From assembly GCF_038246755.1 (NCBI RefSeq), contig NZ_CP134706.1, positions 682,001 through 746,000 on the forward strand: DNA of 64,000 nt. Reading direction: 5' to 3'. The translations under genes were made by a program, and so were the position numbers. Positions 57,302-64,000 of this stretch are shown here, one piece after another; position 1 is the first letter of the stretch, and every line of letters starts with the position of its first letter. This DNA is from Micromonospora sp. FIMYZ51 (lineage in GTDB: Bacteria; Actinomycetota; Actinomycetes; Mycobacteriales; Micromonosporaceae). The notes beneath the pieces were generated by a model. That model ran no database searches. It had not been told where the DNA came from and saw only the letters and a list, made by a program, of their open reading frames with translations.

Positions 57302-58315
57302 GTGATCCATTTTCCCGCTCAGCGGCGCGGCCCGCTCAGCGCGCTGAGCCTACGGTTGGCCGCCGCCGTCGGGCTGGTGCTCGCCGTGGTCGCGGTCGTC
57401 TACCTGGAGCGCGACCAGTACCGTGACGTCAACGGTGACGGCCTGACCCTGCTGGACTGCTTCTACTACGCGGTGGTCTCGCTGTCGACCACGGGGTACG
57501 GCGACATCGTGCCGGCCACCCAGGCGGCCCGGCTGGTGAACGTCCTGTTCATCACCCCGGCCCGGGTGCTGTTCCTGATCATCCTGGTCGGCACCACGCT
57601 TGAGGTCCTGACCGAGCAGTACCGGACCGGCCGTCGCCTGCACCGGTGGGAGAGAAAATTGAAGGACCACGTCATCATCTGCGGCTACGGCACCAAGGGG
57701 CGCAGCGCCATCTCCGCGCTTATGGAGAACGGGCTGGACAAGTCCCGGATCGTGGTGGTGGAGCGCAGCGGCGCGGCGTTGCGGCAGGCCACCTCGAACG
57801 GGCTGGTCGCCATCGAAGGATCGGCGACCCGCTCCTCGGTGCTCAACCAGGCGCATGTGCGTACCGCCAAGGCGGTGATCATCGCGACCGACAGCGACGA
57901 CGCGTCGGTCCTGGTGGCGCTGACCGTACGCCAGCTCACCGCCGGCCAGGTCCGGATCATCGCCGCCGCTCGGGAGGCGGAGAACGCCCCGCTGCTCAAG
58001 CAGAGCGGTGCCCACCACGTGATCGTCTCCTCGGCCACCGCCGGCCGGCTGCTCGGCCTGTCGACCTCGGCACCGCCGCTGATCGACGTGGTGGAGGACC
58101 TGCTCACCCCCGGTCAGGGCATGGCGCTGGCGATGCGGTCGGCCGAGCGCCACGAGGTCGGGCGGAGCCCCCGGGACCTGGACGCGCTGGTTATCGCGCT
58201 GGTCCGCCGGGGCAAGGTGGTCACCCTGGCGGACCAGGCGGGCGCGGTGGTGGAGACCGGCGACCTGCTGGTGCACGTACGCGACGACCGGCCCACCGCG
58301 AACGCCCTGCCCTGA
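57302..58315 (+). CDS. potassium channel with cytoplasmic RCK (TrkA-N) domain
   Basis: A 337-residue protein. The N-terminal TM helix (LAAAVGLVLAVVAVVYLE), pore loop and second TM contain STTGYGDIVPA, the K+ selectivity filter. A Rossmann RCK domain follows at about 117-240 (HVIICGYGTKGRSAISALME, VAIEGSATRSSVLNQAHVRT) and a TrkA-C-like end. It is a two-TM channel gated by nucleotides or ions. GTG 57302 gives the normal N-terminus; the upstream open frame is not credible. Confidence 0.9.
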   Translation: MIHFPAQRRGPLSALSLRLAAAVGLVLAVVAVVYLERDQYRDVNGDGLTLLDCFYYAVVSLSTTGYGDIVPATQAARLVNVLFITPARVLFLIILVGTTLEVLTEQYRTGRRLHRWERKLKDHVIICGYGTKGRSAISALMENGLDKSRIVVVERSGAALRQATSNGLVAIEGSATRSSVLNQAHVRTAKAVIIATDSDDASVLVALTVRQLTAGQVRIIAAAREAENAPLLKQSGAHHVIVSSATAGRLLGLSTSAPPLIDVVEDLLTPGQGMALAMRSAERHEVGRSPRDLDALVIALVRRGKVVTLADQAGAVVETGDLLVHVRDDRPTANALP

Positions 58316-58331
58316 CCGGACGCGGCGAAGA

Positions 58332-59366
58332 TCAGTTGATCGTCCAGGTGTCGCCGCTGGCCAGCAGGCCGGCGAGCTGCTGCTCGGGGGTCTCGGTCAC
58401 CTGGGCCCGGGCATCGGCCAACTGCTCCTGCACCACGCTGTCGTAGGACGGCCGGCGCACCGAGCGGAACACGCCGATCGGGGTGTTCCGCAGGTCGAAG
58501 CCGGGCAGCCGGGACAGCGCGAAGGCGTACGCCGGGTCGGTGACGCCCGCGTCGTGCACGACGATCTCCTCGGCGGGCGTGGCGGCGGTCTCGCGTACCT
58601 CCAGGCCGAAACCACCCGGCGGGTGTACGACGCAGAACTGCCCGTCCTTGCCGAAGGTGATCGGCTGGCCGTGCTCCAGCCGGATCAGGTGGTCGTCCCG
58701 GATACCCGGGTCCTTGAGCGCGTCGAACGCACCGTCGTTGAAGATGTTGCAGTTCTGGTAGATCTCCACGAACGCCGAACCCTCGTGCTCGGCCGCGGCA
58801 CGCAGCACCGACTGGAGGTGCTTGCGGTCGGAGTCGATGGTCCGACCGACGAAGGTCGCCTCCGCGCCCAACGCCAGCGAGAGCGGATTGAAGGGTGCGT
58901 CCGCCGAACCGACAGGCGTCGACTTGGTGATCTTGCCGACCTCGGAGGTGGGGCTGTACTGCCCCTTCGTCAGGCCGTAGATCCGGTTGTTGAACAGCAG
59001 GATCTTGAGGTTGACGTTGCGGCGCAGCGCGTGGATCAGGTGGTTGCCGCCGATGGAGAGCGCGTCGCCGTCGCCGGTGACCACCCAGACCGACAGGTCG
59101 GGACGGGAGACCGACAGCCCGGTGGCGATCGCCGGGGCCCGGCCGTGGATCGAGTGCATCCCGTAGGTGTTCATGTAGTACGGGAAGCGCGACGAGCAGC
59201 CGATGCCCGAGACGAAGACGATGTTCTCCCGAGGGATGTTCAGCTCCGGCATGAACTGCTGGACGGCCGCCAGGATCGCGTAGTCACCGCAGCCGGGGCA
59301 CCAACGCACCTCCTGGTCGGACTTGAAATCCTTCGCGGTGAGCTTGAGGGCGACGGGCTCAGACAT
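58332..59366 (-). CDS. korB: 2-oxoacid:ferredoxin oxidoreductase subunit beta
   Basis: The 344-residue thiamine-diphosphate subunit of 2-oxoglutarate (or related) ferredoxin oxidoreductase. VRWCPGCGDYAILAAVQQFM at about 21-40, FVSGIGCSSRFPYYMNTYGM, and the ThDP motif VVTGDGDALSIGGNHLIHAL followed by NNRIYGLTKGQYSPTS are diagnostic. It converts 2-oxoglutarate plus CoA to succinyl-CoA, CO2 and reduced ferredoxin. Its start overlaps the korA stop. Confidence 0.94.
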   Translation of the reverse strand: MSEPVALKLTAKDFKSDQEVRWCPGCGDYAILAAVQQFMPELNIPRENIVFVSGIGCSSRFPYYMNTYGMHSIHGRAPAIATGLSVSRPDLSVWVVTGDGDALSIGGNHLIHALRRNVNLKILLFNNRIYGLTKGQYSPTSEVGKITKSTPVGSADAPFNPLSLALGAEATFVGRTIDSDRKHLQSVLRAAAEHEGSAFVEIYQNCNIFNDGAFDALKDPGIRDDHLIRLEHGQPITFGKDGQFCVVHPPGGFGLEVRETAATPAEEIVVHDAGVTDPAYAFALSRLPGFDLRNTPIGVFRSVRRPSYDSVVQEQLADARAQVTETPEQQLAGLLASGDTWTIN

Positions 59367-61206
59367 TCTTCAGGACCTCTTCCAGCATCGTCTCCAGCTC
59401 GGCGGCGGTGAACGGCAGGCCGCGGACCTGGTTGTAGCCGATCGCGTCGACCAGGTAGCGGGCCCGGATCACGTGGGCGAGCTGGCCGAGGTTCATCTCG
59501 GGGATGACCACCCGGTCGTAGGAGCGCAGCACCGCGCCCAGGTTGGCCGGCATCGGTGCGAGGTGCCGCAGGTGCGCCTGCGCCACCGACAACCCGCGCT
59601 GACGCAGGGTGCGGCAGGCGGCACCGATCGGGCCGTACGTCGAGCCCCAGCCGAGCACCAGCACCCGGGCGTCCCCGTCCGGGTCCTCCACCTCGACGTC
59701 CGGCACCGGAATCGCCTCGATCCGGGCGGCCCGGGTACGCACCATGAAGTCGTGGTTGGCCGGGTCGTACGAGATGTCGCCGGTCTTGTCGGCCTTCTCC
59801 AGCCCGCCGATGCGGTGTTCCAGGCCCGGGGTGCCGGGAATCGCCCACGGCCGGGCCAGGGTCTGCGGGTCGCGCAGGTACGGCAAGAAGGTGCTGCCGT
59901 CCTCGCCGTTGGGCGCGGTGGCGAACTCGACCCGCAGGTCCGGCAGGGACGCCACGTCCGGCAACAGCCACGGCTCGGAGCCGTTGGCGACGTAGTTGTC
60001 CGACAGCAGGATCACCGGGGTGCGGTAGGTAAGCGCGATCCGCGCCGCCTCCAGCGCGGCGTGGAAGCAGTCGGACGGCGACTTCGGGGCGATCACCGCC
60101 ACGGGTGCCTCACCGTGCCGGCCGAACAGCGCCATGTTCAGGTCAGCCTGCTCGGTCTTGGTCGGCATGCCGGTGGACGGGCCGGCGCGCTGCACGTCGA
60201 CGATGAGCAGCGGCAGTTCCAGCGCCACGGCCAGCGAGATCGTCTCGCTCTTCAGGGCCACCCCCGGGCCGCTTGTCGTGGTGACGCCCAGGGCGCCGCC
60301 GTACGAGGCACCCAGCGCGGCGCCGATCGCGGCGATCTCGTCCTCGGCCTGCATGGTGGTGACGCCGAACCGCTTGTGCTTGCTCAACTCGTGCAGGATG
60401 TCCGAGGCCGGGGTGATCGGGTACGCGCCGAGGAAGACCGGCAGGCCGGAGCGGACCCCGGCGGCGACGATGCCAAGCGACAGCGCCGCGTTGCCGGTGA
60501 TGTTGCGGTACGTGCCCGCCGGCATCCGGGCCGGCTTGACCTCGTACCGGACGGAGAAGTCCTCGGTGGTCTCGCCGAAGTTCCAGCCGGCCTTGAAGGC
60601 GGCCACATTGGCCGCGACCAACTCGGGCCGCTTGGCGAACTTGCGCTCCAAAAACCGCAGGGTCGACTCGTACGGCCGGGAGTACATCCAGCTGAGCAGG
60701 CCGAGGGCGAACATGTTCTTGGCCCGCTCGGCGTCCTTCTTGGACACTTCCTGCTCGGCCAGGGCGCCGATGGTCATCGAGGTCAGCGCCACCGGGTGGA
60801 CCGCGTAGCCGTCGAGCGTGTCGTCGTCGAGCGGGTTGCTCGCATAGCCGACCTTGGCCAGGTTGCGCTTGGTGAACTCGTCGGTGTTGACGATGATGTC
60901 GGCACCCCGGGGCAGGTCGGCGAGGTTCGCCTTGAGCGCCGCCGGGTTCATCGCCACCAGCACGTTCGGTGCGTCACCCGGGGTGAGGATGTCGTAGTCG
61001 GCGAAGTGCACCTGGAAGCTGGACACGCCCGGCAGGGTGCCGGCGGGAGCCCGGATCTCGGCCGGGAAGTTGGGCAGCGTGGAGATGTCGTTGCCCAACT
61101 GCGCGGTCTCCGAGGTGAACCGGTCGCCGGTGAGTTGCATGCCGTCGCCGGAGTCGCCAGCGAACCGGATGACCACCCGGTCGAGTTGGCGGATCTGCTT
61201 GCTCAC
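59359..61206 (-). CDS. korA: 2-oxoacid:ferredoxin oxidoreductase subunit alpha
   Basis: The 615-residue fused gamma-alpha subunit. The N-terminal gamma domain has VVIRFAGDSGDGMQLTGDRF and PNVLVAMNPAALKANLADLP. The alpha domain has AYPITPASDILHELSKHKRF, TTMQAEDEIAAIGAALGASY and TTTSGPGVALKSETISLAVA. ATG 61206. With KorB it forms the CoA-dependent oxidoreductase that can replace 2-oxoglutarate dehydrogenase in actinobacteria. The two are one operon. Confidence 0.94.
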   Translation of the reverse strand: MSKQIRQLDRVVIRFAGDSGDGMQLTGDRFTSETAQLGNDISTLPNFPAEIRAPAGTLPGVSSFQVHFADYDILTPGDAPNVLVAMNPAALKANLADLPRGADIIVNTDEFTKRNLAKVGYASNPLDDDTLDGYAVHPVALTSMTIGALAEQEVSKKDAERAKNMFALGLLSWMYSRPYESTLRFLERKFAKRPELVAANVAAFKAGWNFGETTEDFSVRYEVKPARMPAGTYRNITGNAALSLGIVAAGVRSGLPVFLGAYPITPASDILHELSKHKRFGVTTMQAEDEIAAIGAALGASYGGALGVTTTSGPGVALKSETISLAVALELPLLIVDVQRAGPSTGMPTKTEQADLNMALFGRHGEAPVAVIAPKSPSDCFHAALEAARIALTYRTPVILLSDNYVANGSEPWLLPDVASLPDLRVEFATAPNGEDGSTFLPYLRDPQTLARPWAIPGTPGLEHRIGGLEKADKTGDISYDPANHDFMVRTRAARIEAIPVPDVEVEDPDGDARVLVLGWGSTYGPIGAACRTLRQRGLSVAQAHLRHLAPMPANLGAVLRSYDRVVIPEMNLGQLAHVIRARYLVDAIGYNQVRGLPFTAAELETMLEEVLKNV

Positions 61207-61419
61207 GGCCGCACCTCGCTTCGTTGCGTGCCGCGCTGCGGCCGGCTGAACTGGCTGGTTACCCCGTCTTGCCCGGCCACGAAGACCTCCTTGACGCGCC
61301 GCTGCACCCGGCCGCCCGGTGACCGACCGGCCCGCTGTCGTTCCTCACCTGAGAGCCTACGTCGAATCGGGGTCACCTCTTGCCCACCGGTCCGCCGACT
61401 GGGACCGGATCATGGGGGT

Positions 61420-62598
61420 TTATGTGGGATCTTGTGGGCTTTCGTCCGGCGCGCCGTAATCCAGATCACCGCCCCGGCGCCGAGCCGGTCGTTGCGCCCG
61501 GAACCAGATGCCGCCCTCGGTCTCCGGTGCCGACCCGGTACCGGGAGGTGGGCCCGATGCGGCCCGCTGGGCCGCCGGCGGGTCGGCGCCGGGCACCGCC
61601 GTCCGGCGGCGTAGCGACATGGTGACCAGGCCGAGGGCGAGCAGCACCGGCAGCGCGATCAGCGACACCGCCGTCCGGGTCGTCGAGGTCATCCCGTCGC
61701 CCCGCGCCGTCGCCCCGGCCGGTAGCGCGCTCGGCGCGGCGACCGGTGGCGGCACCACGGCCGGTCCCTCCGGCAGCACCGCCGTGATCTGGAAGCTGAG
61801 TTGCACCCGCCGGCTGGGACCGTCGCGCTGGTCGAGGTGGCCGATCACCACACCCGCGAGCGGCTCGGCCCGGCGGACCTGCGGTGCCGCCGCGATCGGC
61901 AGGCGCAGCTGGGCCGTCCGCCCCGCCGGCACCGACCCCAGGTCGCAGCGGGTACGGGTGGCCGTCGCGGCGACACAGCGCGCCGGTGGTGCCGGCACCG
62001 TGATGCCGGCGGGCAGTTCCACCTCGACCCGCCCCCGCGCCTCGACCCGGCCGCGGTTGCCCAGCGAGACGGTGAGTCCGGCGCTGCCGCCGTCGGCGTC
62101 GATGGCTACCTCGTTGGCCCGCAGGGTGATGCCGCCGCTGTCGACCTGCACCCCGGCCGACCGGGATGGTGCCCCGGTCGGCGTCGGCGTCAGCGTCGGC
62201 TGGGCGCTCGGCGGTGCGGCGGTGGGCCGTGGCGTGCTTGTCGACCTGGGCGGCCCGCTGCTCGGTGTCGGTGCGCGGCTGGTGCCGCTCGGCGTGGGTG
62301 TCGACGGCGCCGGCGACTGTGGCGTGCTGGTCGCGCTCGGCGGCTCCCCGGTGGTCGGCGGCGTGCTGGGTGCCGTCGGGTCGTCCGTCGGCTCGGTCGG
62401 CGGGTTGTCCGGCCCGGTCTCGCCGGTGCGGTTCGGCCCCGTCCCGTCGGTGCGGTTCACCGGCGCGGCGACCGCCGCCCAGCCGGGCCCCACGGCGACG
62501 CCGGTGGCCAGGCCGAGGGCCAGGGCGCAGGCCAGCAACGGCCGTACGCGCCGTCGGTCGGCCCGCCGCTGGGCGGATCGTCCGGGTGGCCGAGCCAT
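61420..62598 (-). CDS. secreted Pro/Thr-rich, C-terminally membrane-anchored protein
   Basis: A 392-residue protein. A signal peptide with basic residues and a hydrophobic core (RRVRPLLACALALGLATGVA ... WAAVAAP) is followed by about 110 residues of Pro/Thr/Ser-rich linker. A beta-sandwich-like domain lies at about 155-285 (GLTVSLGNRGRVEARGRVEV, LPAGITVPAPPARC, CDLGSVPAGRTAQLRLPI), resembling DUF11-type wall domains. A C-terminal TM helix (AVSLIALPVLLALGLVTMSL) and basic tail anchor it. Probably a cell-surface protein; function unknown. Confidence 0.78.
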   Translation of the reverse strand: MARPPGRSAQRRADRRRVRPLLACALALGLATGVAVGPGWAAVAAPVNRTDGTGPNRTGETGPDNPPTEPTDDPTAPSTPPTTGEPPSATSTPQSPAPSTPTPSGTSRAPTPSSGPPRSTSTPRPTAAPPSAQPTLTPTPTGAPSRSAGVQVDSGGITLRANEVAIDADGGSAGLTVSLGNRGRVEARGRVEVELPAGITVPAPPARCVAATATRTRCDLGSVPAGRTAQLRLPIAAAPQVRRAEPLAGVVIGHLDQRDGPSRRVQLSFQITAVLPEGPAVVPPPVAAPSALPAGATARGDGMTSTTRTAVSLIALPVLLALGLVTMSLRRRTAVPGADPPAAQRAASGPPPGTGSAPETEGGIWFRAQRPARRRGGDLDYGAPDESPQDPT

Positions 62599-62725
62599 CG
62601 GGCCTCCGTACTGGTGGGTGGTGGTGCTGCCATGGTGGTCAGAAGTTGCCTGGGGACACTAGTCCCCGGTGAAAACAACTTCGCAACGCCGCAGCAAATT
62701 GATCCGGACGGTAGGCTGACCGACC

Positions 62726-63103
62726 GTGACCGGTTACCTGGGCTCGTACGCGACGCTCGGGCTGTTGCTGCTCGTCGGCGTGCTGTTCCTGGTCGTCGCC
62801 TTCGCGGCCAACCGGGTGCTGCGTCCCGCCCGGCCAGCCGACCCGCCCGGCAAGCGCACCAGCTACGAGTGCGGCCTCGACCCGGTCGAGGGCGACTGGG
62901 CGCAGATGCAGATCCGCTACTACGTGTACGCGTACCTCTACGTGGTGTTCGCCGTCGAGGCGGTGTTCCTCTTCCCGTGGGCCCTGGTCTTCGACCGGGC
63001 CGGCTTCGGGCTGGTCACCGTGGCCGAGATGGCGGTCTTCGTGGCCGTCCTCGCCCTCGGCCTGCTCTACGCCTGGCGTCGCCGGATTCTCACCTGGACC
63101 TGA
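62726..63103 (+). CDS. nuoA: NADH-quinone oxidoreductase subunit A (orphan)
   Basis: A 125-residue membrane subunit of complex I with three TM helices (YATLGLLLLVGVLFLVVAFA, YYVYAYLYVVFAVEAVFLFP, VAEMAVFVAVLALGLLYAW). It has the conserved SYECGLDPVEGDWAQMQIRY loop. GTG 62726 is the start. nuoB and the rest of the nuo operon do not follow; instead a convergent folP homologue does. It may be part of a second, reduced nuo set near korAB, as in some actinobacteria. Confidence 0.9.
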   Translation: MTGYLGSYATLGLLLLVGVLFLVVAFAANRVLRPARPADPPGKRTSYECGLDPVEGDWAQMQIRYYVYAYLYVVFAVEAVFLFPWALVFDRAGFGLVTVAEMAVFVAVLALGLLYAWRRRILTWT

Positions 63104-63117
63104 CCTGACCGGTCCCG

Positions 63118-63987
63118 TCAGGCGAGGCCGCGGCGGGTGAGCACGGGTGGGCGGGTGCCCGCGACGGCGGCGACCATGTCGAGGACGCGGCGGGTCGGCC
63201 GGACCTGGTGGGCGCGGAACACCCGGGCACCCAGCCAGGCGGAGATCGCGGTGGCGGCCAGCGTGCCCTCCAGCCGCTCGCTCACCGGCAGGTCCAGCGT
63301 TTCGCCGATGAAGTCCTTGTTCGACAGCGCGACCAGCAGCGGCCACCCGGTGTCGGCAAGCTCGCCGAGCCGCCTGGTGATCTCCAGCGAGTGTCTGGTG
63401 TTCTTGCCGAAGTCGTGTGCCGGGTCGACGAGGATTCCGTCTGCCCGTACCCCGAGCGAGACCGCGCGGTCGGCGAGGCCGGTCACCGTCCGAATCACGT
63501 CGGCCACCACGTCGTCGAAGGCGGCGCGGTGCGGCCGGGTACGCGGGCTGAGCCCGCCGGCGTGCGAGCAGACCAGCCCCGCCCCGGTCTGCGCGGCGAC
63601 CCGGGCCAGCGCCGGATCCGCCCCCGACCAGGTGTCGTTGAGCAGGTCCGCGCCGGCCGCCACCGCCTCGACCGCGACCTCGGCGCGCCAGGTGTCGATC
63701 GAGATGACCAGTTCGGGGAAGGCGGCCCGGACGGCGGCGATGGTGTCGACGGTGCGACGGATCTCCTCGGCGACGTCGACCTCGGAGCCCGGTCCGGCCT
63801 TCACCCCGCCGATGTCGACGATCTCCGCGCCCTCGTCCACCGCCCGCTCCACCGCTCGTAGTGCGCTGTCGGCGGCGAACGTCGCGCCCCGGTCGAAGAA
63901 CGAGTCCGGGGTGCGATTGACGATCGCCATCACCACCAGATCGTCGGGGCCGAACGTCCGTCCACCGAGCCGAAGCACCCCGGCCAC
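63118..63987 (-). CDS. folP: dihydropteroate synthase family protein (FolP-like)
   Basis: The 289-residue TIM-barrel enzyme of folate synthesis joins 6-hydroxymethyl-dihydropterin diphosphate with p-aminobenzoate. VVMAIVNRTPDSFFDRGATF at about 18-37 is the first signature (N-x-T-P-D-S-F-x-D). VDIGGVKAGPGSEVD is the second, and ISIDTWRAEVAVEAVAAGAD follows. GTG 63987 has GGAGG upstream. The D-I-G-G-V-K-A variant of 'D-I-G-G-E-S-T' and the RPTRRVLDM end point to the FolP2-like paralogue group, which may not be the housekeeping enzyme. Confidence 0.85.
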   Translation of the reverse strand: MAGVLRLGGRTFGPDDLVVMAIVNRTPDSFFDRGATFAADSALRAVERAVDEGAEIVDIGGVKAGPGSEVDVAEEIRRTVDTIAAVRAAFPELVISIDTWRAEVAVEAVAAGADLLNDTWSGADPALARVAAQTGAGLVCSHAGGLSPRTRPHRAAFDDVVADVIRTVTGLADRAVSLGVRADGILVDPAHDFGKNTRHSLEITRRLGELADTGWPLLVALSNKDFIGETLDLPVSERLEGTLAATAISAWLGARVFRAHQVRPTRRVLDMVAAVAGTRPPVLTRRGLA

Positions 63988-64000
63988 GTCGCCTCCTTCA

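Noticed and set aside
59323..61614. 763-codon plus-strand open frame
   Set aside because: Antisense to korA; no recognisable domains, while korA matches its family along its length.
1..64000. CRISPR array
   Set aside because: No regularly spaced repeats of 20-40 bases and no cas genes were seen.

Overview
The window is high-GC actinobacterial DNA, most likely from a Micromonospora or a close relative in the Micromonosporaceae. The evidence is the gene content (a DUF6244-like toxin N-terminus, a ClgR-like regulator beside clpP, 2-oxoacid:ferredoxin oxidoreductase KorAB, nuoA next to folP), frequent GTG/TTG starts with GGAGG-type ribosome sites, and an actinomycete integrative and conjugative element (AICE). 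It divides into an accessory part (1 to about 43737) and a core-like chromosomal part (about 43740 to 64000).

Accessory part, left (1-13032). There is a cut-off Hsp70-like gene, then a DddA-like (SCP1.201-type) deaminase toxin with a small downstream gene as candidate immunity partner. Next comes a tightly packed five-gene minus-strand unit (2497 or 9349 down to 1664): an HTH-GH3 glycosidase-like fusion, an Ldh-family oxidoreductase, a radical SAM enzyme, a two-domain glycosyltransferase, and a GalU-like nucleotidyltransferase. I recognise no described pathway with this set. A GNAT acetyltransferase, a stand-alone recombinase-type zinc ribbon, and an XRE-TPR regulator coupled to an SDR follow.

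Accessory part, middle (13149-27770) is a defence island. It holds a complete type I restriction-modification operon (hsdM-hsdS-hsdR) and a type II CBASS (CD-NTase, E2-E1 Cap2, HNH-SAVED Cap5). Divergent to the CBASS are an XRE repressor and an ImmA-like peptidase in the CapH/CapP arrangement. A perfect 18-bp inverted repeat lies between the -35 and -10 hexamers of the likely CBASS promoter. A HEPN-domain gene has been split by an IS1380-family element.

Accessory part, right (28253-43737) is one AICE between two 38-bp direct repeats of a tRNA 3' end, which I read as tRNA-Arg(CCT). It carries int, xis, repSA, a series of small Cys-rich and HTH proteins, an SpdB-like membrane protein, an FtsK/TraB translocase, an SCO3933-type regulator, an XRE-TPR regulator, a Nudix hydrolase and, as cargo, a type IIG restriction-modification enzyme. 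Both tRNA copies are only 3' portions. The intact tRNA should therefore lie left of this window, with the AICE stacked on an older island in the same site.

Core-like part (43740-64000). It contains TrkA/TrkH potassium uptake, a DUF6506 protein with a divergent TetR, a small membrane protein, and a sigma factor/anti-sigma/ABC exporter unit. A TetR regulator lies divergent to an FAD monooxygenase, followed by a Pro-rich repeat protein. Then come clpP with a ClgR-like regulator, a K+ channel with an RCK domain, korB/korA, a secreted Pro/Thr-rich membrane-anchored protein, an orphan nuoA, and a dihydropteroate synthase homologue.
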